The translations under genes and the position numbers were made by a program. From Marthasterias glacialis (taxonomy: Eukaryota > Echinodermata > Asteroidea > Forcipulatida > Asteriidae): 64,000 nt of DNA. Shown here one piece after another: positions 27,101 through 39,770 of this stretch. Numbering within the stretch: the stretch's first letter is position 1; each line of letters begins with the position of its first letter. The DNA lies in NCBI GenBank assembly GCA_911728455.2, contig OU452226.1, positions 17,811,938 through 17,875,937 on the forward strand, in the 5' to 3' direction. The notes beneath the pieces were generated by a model. That model was not told the origin of the DNA and did no database searches. It saw only the letters and a program-made list of their open reading frames with translations.

Positions 27101-30100
27101 TTTGTGTGTGGGGAAGGGGTCGATTCGCAATATTTGGGCAAATAGCAATATTTGGGTCAATTCTGACGTCATCAAGATGGCCGCAAAAGCTCGCTAGCTC
27201 CCGAAATAATGCAAGTTGGGACCTCTAGTTTGTTGGACACGTCTCGGAAGAGCCGCCCGCATCCACTGATTCCATGAAAAGCACTTTTGAAAATGGCTCC
27301 AAAATTAAAATTTCTCACAGGGAGCTCCCTGTGAGCACTCGCACTTTGTGCCAAAAATATTTTATGCGATTTTATGATAGAAAATGATAGAGTAGACATC
27401 ACTGAAGAGGGTTTGTGTGTGGGGAAGGGGTCGATTCGCAATATTTGGGCAAATAGCAATATTTGGGTCAATTCTGACGTCATCAAGATGGCCGCAAAAG
27501 CTCGCTAGCTCCCGAAATAATGCAAGTTGGGACCTCTAGTTTGTTGGACACGTCTCGGAAGAGCCGCCCGCATCCACTGATTCCATGAAAAGCACTTTTG
27601 AAAATGGCTCCAAAATTAAAATTTCTCACAGGGAGCTCCCTGTGAGCACTCGCACTTTTGGCCAAATATATTTTATGCGATTTTATGATAGAAAATGATA
27701 GAGTAGACATCACTGAAGAGGGTTTGTGTGTGGGGAAGGGGTCGATTCGCAATATTTGGGCAAATAGCAATATTTGGGTCAATTCTGACGTCATCAAGAT
27801 GGCCGCAAAAGCTCGCTAGCTCCCGAGATAATGCAAGTTGGGACCTCTAGTTTGTTGGACACGTCTCGGAAGAGCCGCCCGCATCCACTGATTCCATGAA
27901 AAGCACTTTTGAAAATGGCTCCAAAATTAAAATTTCTCACAGGGAGCTCCCTGTGAGCACTCGCACTTTTGGCCAAAAATATTTTATGCGATTTTATGAT
28001 AGAAAATGATAGAGTAGACATCACTGAAGAGGGTTTGTGTGTGGGGAAGGGGTCGATTCGCAATATTTGGGCAAATAGCAATATTTGGGTCAATTCTGAC
28101 GTCATCAAGATGGCCGCAAAAGCTCGCTAGCTCCCGAAATAATGCAAGTTGGGACCTCTAGTTTGTTGGACACGTCCCGGAAGAGCCGCCCGCATCCACT
28201 GATTCCATGAAAAGCACTTTTGAAAATGGCTCCAAAATTAAAATTTCTGACAGGGAGCTCCCTTTGAGCACTCGCACTTTTGGCCAAAAATATTTTATGC
28301 GATTTTATGATAGAAAATGATAGAGTAGACATCACTGAAGAGGGTTTGTGTGTGGGGAAGGGGTCAATTCGCAATATTTGGGCAAATAGCAATATTTGGG
28401 TCAATTCTGACGTCATCAAGATGGCCGCAAAAGCTCGCTAGCTCCCGAAATAATGCAAGTTGGGACCTCTAGTTTGTTGGACACGTCTCGGAAGAGCCGC
28501 CCGCATCCACTGATTCCATGAAAAGCACTTTTCAAAAGGGGTCAAAAATTACAAATTTCTCACAGGGAGCTCCCTGTGAGCACTCGCACTTTTGGCCAAA
28601 AATATTTTATGCGATTTTATGATAGAAAATGATAGAGTAGACATCACTGAAGAGGGTCTGTGTGTGGGGAAGGGGTCGATTCGCAATATTTGGGCAAATA
28701 GCAATATTTGGGTCAATTCTGACGTCATCAAGATGGCCGCAAAAGCTCGCTAGCTCCCGAAATAATGCAAGTTGGGACCTCTAGTTTGTTGGTCACGTCT
28801 CGGAAGAGCCGCCCGCATCCACTGATTCCATGAAAAGCACTTTTGAAAATGGCTCCAAAATTAAAATTTCTCACAGGGAGCTCCCTGTGAGCACTCGCAC
28901 TTTTGGCCAAAAAATTTTTATGCGATTTTATGATAGAAAATGATAGAGTAGACATCACTGAAGAGGGTTTGTGGGTGGGGAAGGGGTCGATTCGCAATAT
29001 TTGGGCAAATAGCAATATTTGGGTCAATTCTGACGTCACCAAGATGGCCGCAAAAGCTCGCTAGCTCCCGAGATAATGCAAGTTGGGACCTCTAGTTTGT
29101 TGGACACGTCTCGGAAGAGCCGCCCGCATCCACTGATTCCATGAAAAGCACTTTTGAAAATGGCTCCAAAATTAAAATTTCTCACAGGGAGCTTCCTTTG
29201 AGCACTCGCACTTTTGGCCAAAAATTTTTTATGCGATTTTATGATAGAAAATGATAGAGTAGACATCACTGAAGAGAGTTTGTGTGTGGGGAAGGGGTCG
29301 ATTCGCAATATTTGGGCAAATAGCAATATTTGGGTCAATTCTGACGTCATCAAGATGGCCGCAAAAGCTCGCTAGCTCCCGAAATAATGCAAGTTGGGAC
29401 CTCTAGTTTGTTGTACACGTCTCGGAAGAGCCGCCCGCATCCACTGATTCCATGAAAAGCACTTTTGAAAATGGCTCCAAAATTAAAATTTCTCACAGGG
29501 AGCTCCCTGTGAGCACTCGCACTTTTGGCCAAAAAATTTTTATGCGATTTTATGATAGAAAATGATAGAGTAGACATCACTGAAGAGGGTTTGTGTGTGG
29601 GGAAGGGGTCGATTCGCAATATTTGGGCAAATAGCAATATTTGGGTCAATTCTGACGTCATCAAGATGGCCGCAAAAGCTCGCTAGCTCCCGAAATAATG
29701 CAAGTTGGGACCTCTAGTTTGTTGGACACGTCTCGGAAGAGCCGCCCGCATCCAATGATTCCATGAAAAGCACTTTTGAAAATGGCTCCAAAATTAAAAT
29801 TTCTGACAGGGAGCTCCCTGTGAGCACTCGCACTTTTGGCCAAAAATTTTTATGCGATTTTATGATAGGAAATGATAGAGTAGACATCACTGAAGAGGGT
29901 TTGTGTGTGGGGAAGGGGTCGATTCGCAATATTTGGGCAAATAGCAATATTTGGGTCAATTCTGACGTCATCAAGATGGCCGCAAAAGCTCGTTAGCTCC
30001 CGAGATAATGCAAGTTGGGACCTCTAGTTTGTTGGACACGTCTCGGAAGAGCCGCCCGCATCCACTGATTCCATGAAAAGCACTTTTGAAAATGGCTCCA

Positions 30101-33100
30101 AAATTAAAATTTCTGACAGGGAGCTCCCTGTGAGCACTCGCACTTTTGGCCAAAAATATTTTATGCGATTTTATGATAGAAAATGATAGAGTAGACATCA
30201 CTGAAGAGGGTTTGTGTGTGGGGAAGGGGTCGATTCGCAATATTTGGGCAAATAGCAATATTTGGGTCAATTCTGACGTCATCAAGATGGCCGCAAAAGC
30301 TCGCTAGCTCCCGAAATAATGCAAGTTGGGACCTCTAGTTTGTTGGACACGTCTCGGAAGAGCCGCCCGCATCCACTGATTCCATGAAAAGCACTTTTGA
30401 AAATGGCTCCAAAATTAAAATTTCTCACAGGGAGCTCCCTGTGAGCACTCGCACTTTGTGCCAAAAATATTTTATGCGATTTTATGATAGAAAATGATAG
30501 AGTAGACATCACTGAAGAGGGTTTGTGTGTGGGGAAGGGGTCGATTCGCAATATTTGGGCAAATAGCAATATTTGGGTCAATTCTGACGTCATCAAGATG
30601 GCCGCAAAAGCTCGCTAGCTCCCGAAATAATGCAAGTTGGGACCTCTAGTTTGTTGGACACGTCTCGGAAGAGCCGCCCGCATCCACTGATTCCATGAAA
30701 AGCACTTTTGAAAATGGCTCCAAAATTAAAATTTCTCACAGGGAGCTCCCTGTGAGCACTCGCACTTTTGGCCAAAAATATTTTATGCGATTTTATGATA
30801 GAAAATGATAGAGTAGACATCACTGAAGAGGGTTTGTGTGTGGGGAAGGGGTCGATTCGCAATATTTGGGCAAATAGCAATATTTGGGTCAATTCTGACG
30901 TCATCAAGATGGCCGCAAAAGCTCGCTAGCTCCCGAAATAATGCAAGTTGGGACCTCTAGTTTGTTGGACACGTCTCGGAAGAGCCGCCCGCATCCACTG
31001 ATTCCATGAAAAGCACTTTTGAAAATGGCTCCAAAATTAAAATTTCTCACAGGGAGCTCCCTGTGAGCACTCGCACTTTGTGCCAAAAATATTTTATGCG
31101 ATTTTATGATAGAAAATGATAGAGTAGACATCACTGAAGAGGGTTTGTGTGTGGGGAAGGGGTCGATTCGCAATATTTGGGCAAATAGCAATATTTGGGT
31201 CAATTCTGACATCATCAAGATGGCCGCAAAAGCTCGCTAGCTCCCGAAATAATGCAAGTTGGGACCTCTAGTTTGTTGGACACGTCTCGGAAGAGCCGCC
31301 CGCATCCACTGATTCCATGAAAAGCACTTTTGAAAATGGCTCCAAAATTAAAATTTCTCACAGGGAGCTCCCTGTGAGCACTCGCACTTTTGGCCAAATA
31401 TATTTTATGCGATTTTATGATAGAAAATGATAGAGTAGACATCACTGAAGAGGGTTTGTGTGTGGGGAAGGGGTCGATTCGCAATATTTGGGCAAATAGC
31501 AATATTTGGGTCAATTCTGACGTCATCAAGATGGCCGCAAAAGCTCGCTAGCTCCCGAGATAATGCAAGTTGGGACCTCTAGTTTGTTGGACACGTCTCG
31601 GAAGAGCCGCCCGCATCCACTGATTCCATGAAAAGCACTTTTGAAAATGGCTCCAAAATTAAAATTTCTCACAGGGAGCTCCCTGTGAGCACTCGCACTT
31701 TTGGCCAAAAAAATTTTATGCGATTTTATGATAGAAAATGATAGAGTAGACATCACTGAAGAGGGTTTGTGTGTGGGGAAGGGGTCGATTCGCAATATTT
31801 GGGCAAATAGCAATATTTGGGTCAATTCTGACGTCATCAAGATGGCCGCAAAAGCTCGCTAGCTCCCGAAATAATGCAAGTTGGGACCTCTAGTTTGTTG
31901 GACACGTCTCGGAAGAGCCGCCCGCATCCACTGATTCCATGAAAAGCACTTTTCAAAAGGGGTCAAAAATTACAAATTTCTCACAGGGAGCTCCCTGTGA
32001 GCACTCGCACTTTTGGCCAAAAATATTTTATGCGATTTTATGATAGAAAATGATAGAGTAGACATCACTGAAGAGGATCTGTGTGTGGGGAAGGGGTCGA
32101 TTCGCAATATTTGGGCAAATAGCAATATTTGGGTCAATTCTGACGTCATCAAGATGGCCGCAAAAGCTCGCTAGCTCCCGAAATAATGCAAGTTGGGACC
32201 TCTAGTTTGTTGGTCACGTCTCGGAAGAGCCGCCCGCATCCACTGATTCCATGAAAAGCACTTTTGAAAATGGCTCCAAAATTAAAATTTCTCACAGGGA
32301 GCTCCCTGTGAGCACTCGCACTTTTGGCCAAAAAATTTTTATGCGATTTTATGATAGAAAATGATAGAGTAGACATCACTGAAGAGGGTTTGTGGGTGGG
32401 GAAGGGGTCGATTCGCAATATTTGGGCAAATAGCAATATTTGGGTCAATTCTGACGTCACCAAGATGGCCGCAAAAGCTCGCTAGCTCCCGAGATAATGC
32501 AAGTTGGGACCTCTAGTTTGTTGGACACGTCTCGGAAGAGCCGCCCGCATCCACTGATTCCATGAAAAGCACTTTTGAAAATGGCTCCAAAATTAAAATT
32601 TCTCACAGGGAGCTTCCTTTGAGCACTCGCACTTTTGGCCAAAAATTTTTTATGCGATTTTATGATAGAAAATGATAGAGTAGACATCACTGAAGAGAGT
32701 TTGTGTGTGGGGAAGGGGTCGATTCGCAATATTTGGGCAAATAGCAATATTTGGGTCAATTCTGACGTCATCAAGATGGCCGCAAAAGCTCGCTAGCTCC
32801 CGAAATAATGCAAGTTGGGACCTCTAGTTTGTTGTACACGTCTCGGAAGAGCCGCCCGCATCCACTGATTCCATGAAAAGCACTTTTGAAAATGGCTCCA
32901 AAATTAAAATTTCTCACAGGGAGCTCCCTGTGAGCACTCGCACTTTTGGCCAAAAAATTTTTATGCGATTTTATGATAGAAAATGATAGAGTAGACATCA
33001 CTGAAGAGGGTTTGTGTGTGGGGAAGGGGTCGATTCGCAATATTTGGGCAAATAGCAATATTTGGGTCAATTCTGACGTCATCAAGATGGCCGCAAAAGC

Positions 33101-36100
33101 TCGCTAGCTCCCGAAATAATGCAAGTTGGGACCTCTAGTTTGTTGGACACGTCTCGGAAGAGCCGCCCGCATCCAATGATTCCATGAAAAGCACTTTTGA
33201 AAATGGCTCCAAAATTAAAATTTCTCACAGGGAGCTCCCTGTGAGCACTCGCACTTTTGGCCAAAAATTTTTATGCGATTTTATGATAGGAAATGATAGA
33301 GTAGACATCACTGAAGAGGGTTTGTGTGTGGGGAAGGGGTCGATTCGCAATATTTGGGCAAATAGCAATATTTGGGTCAATTCTGACGTCATCAAGATGG
33401 CCGCAAAAGCTCGTTAGCTCCCGAGATAATGCAAGTTGGGACCTCTAGTTTGTTGGACACGTCTCGGAAGAGCCGCCCGCATCCACTGATTCCATGAAAA
33501 GCACTTTTGAAAATGGCTCCAAAATTAAAATTTCTGACAGGGAGCTCCCTGTGAGCACTCGCACTTTTGGCCAAAAATATTTTATGCGATTTTATGATAG
33601 AAAATGATAGAGTAGACATCACTGAAGAGGGTTTGTGTGTGGGGAAGGGGTCGATTCGCAATATTTGGGCAAATAGCAATATTTGGGTCAATTCTGACGT
33701 CATCAAGATGGCCGCAAAAGCTCGCTAGCTCCCGAAATAATGCAAGTTGGGACCTCTAGTTTGTTGGACACGTCTCGGAAGAGCCGCCCGCATCCACTGA
33801 TTCCATGAAAAGCACTTTTGAAAATGGCTCCAAAATTAAAATTTCTCACAGGGAGCTCCCTGTGAGCACTCGCACTTTGTGCCAAAAATATTTTATGCGA
33901 TTTTATGATAGAAAATGATAGAGTAGACATCACTGAAGAGGGTTTGTGTGTGGGGAAGGGGTCGATTCGCAATATTTGGGCAAATAGCAATATTTGGGTC
34001 AATTCTGACGTCATCAAGATGGCCGCAAAAGCTCGCTAGCTCCCGAAATAATGCAAGTTGGGACCTCTAGTTTGTTGGACACGTCTCGGAAGAGCCGCCC
34101 GCATCCACTGATTCCATGAAAAGCACTTTTGAAAATGGCTCCAAAATTAAAATTTCTCACAGGGAGCTCCCTGTGAGCACTCGCACTTTTGGCCAAATAT
34201 ATTTTATGCGATTTTATGATAGAAAATGATAGAGTAGACATCACTGAAGAGGGTTTGTGTGTGGGGAAGGGGTCGATTCGCAATATTTGGGCAAATAGCA
34301 ATATTTGGGTCAATTCTGACGTCATCAAGATGGCCGCAAAAGCTCGCTAGCTCCCGAGATAATGCAAGTTGGGACCTCTAGTTTGTTGGACACGTCTCGG
34401 AAGAGCCGCCCGCATCCACTGATTCCATGAAAAGCACTTTTGAAAATGGCTCCAAAATTAAAATTTCTCACAGGGAGCTCCCTGTGAGCACTCGCACTTT
34501 TGGCCAAAAATATTTTATGCGATTTTATGATAGAAAATGATAGAGTAGACATCACTGAAGAGGGTTTGTGTGTGGGGAAGGGGTCGATTCGCAATATTTG
34601 GGCAAATAGCAATATTTGGGTCAATTCTGACGTCATCAAGATGGCCGCAAAAGCTCGCTAGCTCCCGAAATAATGCAAGTTGGGACCTCTAGTTTGTTGG
34701 ACACGTCTCGGAAGAGCCGCCCGCATCAACCGATTCCATGAAAAGCACTTTTGAAAATGGCTCCAAAATTAAAATTTCTTACAGGGAGCTCCCTGTGAGC
34801 ACTCGCACTTTTGGCCAAAAATATTTTATGCGATTTTATGATAGAAAATGATAGAGTAGACATCACTGAAGAGGGTTTGTGTGTGGGGAAGGGGTCGATT
34901 CGCAATATTTGGGCAAATAGCAATATTTGGGTCATTTCTGACGTCATCAAGATGGCCGCAAAAGCTCGCTAGCTCCCGAAATAATGCAAGTTGGGACCTC
35001 TAGTTTGTTGGACACGTCCCGGAAGAGCCGCCCGCATCCACTGATTCCATGAAAAGCACTTTTGAAAATGGCTCCAAAATTAAAGTTTCTCACAGGGAGC
35101 TCCCTGTGAGCACTCGCACTTTTGGCCAAAAATATTTTATGCGATTTTATGATAGAAAATGATAGAGTAGACATCACTGAAGAGGGTTTGTGTGTGGGGA
35201 AGGGGTCGAGTCGCAATATTTGGGCAAATAGCAATATTTGGGTCAATTCTGACGTCATCAAGATGGCCGCAAAAGCTCGCTAGCTCCCGAAATAATGCAA
35301 GTTGGGACCTCTAGTTTGTTGGACACGTCTCGGAAGAGCCGCCCGCATCCACTGATTCCATGAAAAGCACTTTTGAAAATGGCTCCAAAATTAAAATTTC
35401 TCACAGGGAGCTCCCTTTGAGCACTCGCACTTTTGGCCAAAAATATTTTATGCGATTTTATGATAGAAAATGATAGAGTAGACATCACTGAAGAGGGTTT
35501 GTGTGTGGGGAAGGGGTCGATTCGCAATATTTGGGCAAATAGCAATATTTGGGTCAATTCTGACGTCATCAAGATGGCCGCAAAAGCTCGCTAGCTCCCG
35601 AGATAATGCAAGTTGGGACCTCTAGTTTGTTGGACACGTCTCGGAAGAGCCGCCCGCATCCAATGATTCCATGAAAAGCACTTTTGAAAATGGCTCCAAA
35701 ATTAAAATTTCTCACAGGGAGCTCCCTGTGAGCACTCGCACTTTTGGTCAAAATTTTTTTTTCGATTTTATGATAGAAATTGATAGAGTAGATATCACTG
35801 AAGAGGGTTTGTGTGTGGGGAAGGGGTCAATTCGCAATATTTGGGCTATTAGCATTTTTTAGGTCAACTCTGACGTCATCAAGGTGGCCGAAAAAGCCGG
35901 CTAGCTCCCGAAATAACGCGAGTTGGGACCTCTAGTTTGTTGGACACGTCTCCGAAAAGCCGCCCGCATCCACTGATTCCATGAAAACCACTTTTCAAAA
36001 TGGGTCAAAAATTAAAATTTCTCACAGGGAGCTCCCTGTGAGCACTCGCACTTTTGGTCCAAAATTTTTTATGCGATTTTATGATAGAAATTGATAGAGT

Positions 36101-37017
36101 AGATATCACTGAAGAGGGTTTGTGTGTGGGGAAGGGGTCAATTCGCAATATTTGGGCTATTAGCATTTTTTAGGTCAACTCTGACGTCATCAAGATGGCC
36201 GAAAAAGCCGGCTAGCTCCCGAAATAACGCGAGTTGGGACCTCTAGTTTGTTGGACACGTCTCCGAAAAGCCGCCCGCATCCACTGATTCCATGAAAACC
36301 ACTTTTCAAAATGGGTCAAAAATTAAAATTTCTCACAGGGAGGTCCCTGTGAGCACTCGCACTTTTGGTCGAAAAATTTTTATGCGATTTTATGATAGAA
36401 ATTGATAGAGTAGATATCACTGAAGAGGGTTTGTGTGTGGGGAAGGGGTAAATTCGCAATATTTGGGCAAATAGCATTTTTTAGGTCAACTCTGACGTTA
36501 TCAAGATGGCCGAAAAAGCTGGTTAGCTCCCTAAATAACGCGAGTTGGGACCTCTAGTTTGTTGGCCACGTCTCGGAAGAGCCGCCCGCATCCACTGATT
36601 CGAGGAAAAGCACTTTTCAAAATGGGTCTTTTCAAAAATTGAACTTTCTCATAGGGAGCTCCCTGTGAGCACTCGCAGTTTTGTTAAAAAAAATTTTTTT
36701 GTGATTTTATGATAGAAATTGATAGAGTAGATATCACTGAAGAGGGTTCGTGTGTGGGGAAGGGGTCAATTTGCAATATTTGGGAAAATAGCATTTTTTA
36801 GGTCAACTCTGACGTCATCAAGATGGCCAGAAAAGCTCGCTAGCTCCATGAAAACCACTTTTAAATTTTTGGACAAATTATTCGACTCTTGAGCATGCGC
36901 AGATTTAGAGAAAAAATTATTGATGTTAATGCGATTTGATAACAGAAACTGATACTTTAGTAGATATCACGTAAGAGGGTTTGTGTGTGGGCAAGGGGTC
37001 AATTTGCAATATTTATA

Positions 37018-37795
37018 TTTCAACGTAATTTATCGACTTTAATAACCGAAGAGGGCGATATAATCCATGAATGTATCCCATTTTTGTTGAAAACGATTGA
37101 CTGATTGCTTTTTTTCACTTAAAAATAAAAAAGTCAGAGATCTGGAACATTGATAAGGCTTAGTTGAAAAGTATTATTTCGGTCTGACAGAGAAGAGTTT
37201 AGAATGCTGAAACTATTCTATTGTTTAAAAAAAGTGAAAGATTTTGGCCCCTAATTAGAGGATGAAAATACAAAATCGAAATTGGCCGCCAGATATGGCG
37301 GCAATTTTGGTTAAAAAAAACGGGGCTATATATCGTGATGAGATTTACCATATCCGGTGGAGGTGCACTCTTTATTGCCAGCGTGATTTTTGGGGGTCAA
37401 AATTTAACATTTCGCAAGGGTTGGGCGGGGGGGGGGGGGGTTAAATGTCGACTCTTTCACCATTTCATAATTTAAGTTTTTAGTTTGTGGCGTTAGTTCA
37501 GCTGCCCGCTTCGCCTGGTAGCGTCAATTCGACTCCGACATTTTGATAACAAATCTAAAATTTCAACCTAGCGGCGCGGAGGGGGTAGGTTGACTTTTAT
37601 ATTTAGGGGCCAACAATCAATATCACTATTAATATTGATAGTAATAATAATAATTATGGATTTGTATTGCGCGCGTCCCCGAAAATTATCAAACGCACAT
37701 TATATAAAAGTATTTAAAAAAGGAACAAGCAACTCCAATTATGTTAGACAGAATTATGCAAGACGTAATTAAATCATAATGATAGACAGAATCCT
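37018..37795. other. No gene recognised; G14 run and TAA-rich stretch
   Basis: AT-rich sequence following the satellite. A run of 14 G is at 37,427-37,440 and a short ATAATAATAATAATT stretch is near 37,643. No supported coding region. Confidence 0.5.
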
Positions 37796-37985
37796 TTTAC
37801 CTGCAATTAGCTGAAGTAGTCTTGCATCTGAAAATCACATTTTTACGGCCATGCGGCATCTTCAGCCTGAAACCACGAGCAAGCCCAGATACTCCGAATG
37901 CTCTTCAAAAGCATCTTCAATGGGACTTTAGTACACGAAGCTGCCAGGGAGTAAAAACATCAGTTATCTATGGCCATATTTTACC
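37796..37985 (-). repeat. Repeat family A fragment
   Basis: This fragment begins with the family A splice-donor-like signature (TTTTACCTGCA on the plus strand) and TTGCATCTGAAAATCA, continues through a TCTTCAATGGGA-like block, and ends near the AGGGAGTAAAAACA block. It is one truncated unit, isolated from the other A arrays. Confidence 0.7.
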
Positions 37986-37989
37986 CGTT

Positions 37990-38163
37990 ATGTTGTTGGG
38001 TTAGTTGATTCTTTGTTTATTTTTTAGGTTGTTGGGTTGTTTGTTTCTTTGCTTGCTTGTTGGGTCGTTCATTTGCTTGTTTGTTGGGTTGTTTGTTTGT
38101 TTGTTTTTTGTCTGTTTGTTGGGTTAATGGTTTGTTTGTCTGTTTGTTTGTTTATTTGTTTTG
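37990..38163. repeat. (TTTG/TTGGG)n low-complexity tract
   Basis: Imperfect repetition of TTGTTTG and TTGTTGGGTTG over about 170 bp. It adjoins the tRNA-derived SINE candidate, in the position where a simple-repeat tail of such an element would be. Confidence 0.8.
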
Positions 38164-38325
38164 CTCGAGGGAAGAAAACCGGAGGGCCCATTGAAAAACT
38201 GTCGTGGCACAGGAGAGAACCAACGCACAACTCTACTATGGCCCTAGTCTAGAATCGAACCTTGGCTCCAGTGGTGGTTCGAGAGTTACAGTACAACGTG
38301 TTACTGTCTTTGCCATGGCTTATAA
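38163..38325 (-). mobile_element. tRNA-derived SINE candidate
   Basis: On the minus strand a box-A-like sequence (TGGCAAAGACAG) is followed about 50 bp later by GGTTCGATTCTAGAC, close to the tRNA box B consensus GGTTCGANNCC. Downstream come TTCTCTCCTGTGCCACGAC and CCCTCCGGTTTTCTTCCCTC, then the TTTG-rich tract reading as a simple-repeat tail. The box order and spacing fit an RNA polymerase III internal promoter. No second full copy was found in this window, so the assignment rests on the promoter-like boxes. Confidence 0.45.
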
Positions 38326-38394
38326 ACACCTCTTATAAAAGATAGTATCTAATTCACATGAGTTGTAACTATTGGTGCATGCCATGGTGTTTTT

Positions 38395-38640
38395 CACAAC
38401 TTACTAATTACTACTTTGTGGTAACGAATTATTTAATTTGTAATAATGCGTATTAAGTTGTAATAATGAATTACAACGAATTACTAATTCATAATAACCA
38501 ATTACTAATTCATAAAAACGAATTACTAATTAGTAATTAAAAATGATTTAATTCGTAATAACGAATTACTTATTCGTAATAACAGTTGACTGATTCGTAA
38601 TCACAGTTTACTGATTCGTAATCACGGACTATTTTCTCAC
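38395..38640. repeat. AT-rich minisatellite (TAATTCGTAATAACGAATTAC-like)
   Basis: About ten imperfect repetitions of AATTACTAATTCGTAATAAC-like motifs, many internally palindromic (TAATTCGTAATAACGAATTA). The repetition decays at both ends. Confidence 0.75.
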
Positions 38641-39400
38641 TGATAATATATGATTTTGTTGAACGACTGGATTTTCGTAGGAAACAGCATGACAAAACAT
38701 GTCAACACATTAATGTTTACGAAACAGTGTCCAAAGTATCGATTACCTACCATGACCTGCATTTTAGGCATTTACAGTAGAGAAAATACTTTTTAAAATA
38801 AAAGAGTAATGACCTCATCAATGGTAAACCGTTGGCAACCATGTTGGATTTATGCAAATTACGACACCCTAAATCAAGGGATAGTTTAAACAAGTTCAAG
38901 TGTACGCTAAGTTGTTTATTTTTATAGCAATAAAATTGATATTAGAATATTGGTTGATTGGCACCATTTTGAGTAAATTGCTCGCTCATGGACTAAACGG
39001 GACTTGCTAGATTAGGGTTTCTAATTAGATTGGAGAGGTTGTAATAACGAGGGGCTGCATGGGTGGTCTTTCACAGCATCAATGACAGGAACTTTGTTGT
39101 TTCATTAGTGTTTGGGTAGTTTACTTGTGGATTTTATATTATTGTTGTTAATTTAATTTAAACACTATAGCTTTTATTTCTTTGGACTTTTTATGCGAAT
39201 AAGAGTGCCGTATGATATCAGACCTTCAATGCTTGACACCTTATTATAATCCAATCTTATCCTGGTATTATCCTAGCACAAGGACATTGCTCTCATGGTT
39301 TAATAAAGAACACTGATCATTGACCAGAAATATTTAGGATCAAACGGCCCTGTGGAATTTACGAAATAACACATAAGAAACGGTTAAAATTCAATGAATT
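38641..39400. other. No gene recognised
   Basis: AT-rich DNA without a supported open frame, RNA gene or repeat recognised elsewhere in the window. Confidence 0.5.
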
Positions 39401-39429
39401 CGGGCGATTTCATTGCGTAGTACATACCA

Positions 39430-39770
39430 TAACGAAACGACTCAGTTTTCTTGGTCGACTCGGACTCAAGGGACCCGGAAGTACAGCGCGTGCACCAGTT
39501 AGTAGCCCGGAGTGTGTGCCGTCTCCCTGCTGCAATCTCCCCTTTGCCACCTCCCGGGCGACCGCACCCAAATATCGTCTCGTACAAGTTACTCTCGGCA
39601 TGCAGTCCTCGATGTGGCAGTTCAGGTCTGGGAAGCCCCGGTCTGTATGCCGTTTCGACATACTATCGCGTGTTAAGACGAGGCCAGAGTTGACCAATAC
39701 CGTACTTTCCTTCTTTTCTCCTGTCACTTGGCGCTTGATGTGCTGCTGAGCTGCCACTGGCCACACTGTA
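39430..39770. other. GC- and CpG-rich island
   Basis: This ~340-bp block is much richer in C, G and CpG than its surroundings and is open in several frames on both strands (up to 118 codons on the minus strand). None of the translations resembles a family I know. The composition would suit a first exon or promoter of an unplaced gene, or a GC-rich insertion. Confidence 0.35.

Larger units (their letters stand above)
17286..37017. repeat. 311-bp satellite array, about 63 units, with higher-order repeats
   Basis: TGACGTCATCAAGATGGCCG recurs exactly every 311 bp, for example at 17,829 and 18,140, through the array core. The unit, starting from that site, runs: GCTCGCTAGCTCCCGAAATA, TTGGGACCTCTAGTTTGTTG, CGTCTCGGAAGAGCCGCCCG, a CTGATTCCATGAAAAGCACT region, a 22-bp palindrome, TTTATGCGATTTTATGATAG, GTTTGTGTGTGGGGAAGGGG, and two GCAATATTTGGG boxes 18 bp apart. 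A marker variant (AAAAGGGGTCAAAAATTACA) sits in units near 17,640, 18,885, 20,440, 22,620, 23,865, 25,420, 28,530 and 31,950; the spacings equal 4, 5, 7, 4, 5, 10 and 11 units. Blocks starting at 25,439, 28,549 and 31,970 are near-identical 10- or 11-mers. Core units are almost identical, while the outer units at both ends are diverged. The last unit has an internal deletion near 36,845. Minus-strand reading frames of 104 codons in many units are judged incidental. Confidence 0.97.

Noticed and set aside
17658..35751. Chain of ~104-codon minus-strand reading frames, one per 311-bp unit, with stop and start overlapping
   Set aside because: The unit length is not a multiple of three and the frame is only a property of the repeat. 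Differences between units are mostly amino-acid-changing, several units break or shorten the frame, and the translation has no recognised domain.
17286..37017. CRISPR-like array
   Set aside because: The 311-bp units are repeated along their whole length, with no short direct repeat separated by unique spacers. The context is eukaryotic satellite DNA.
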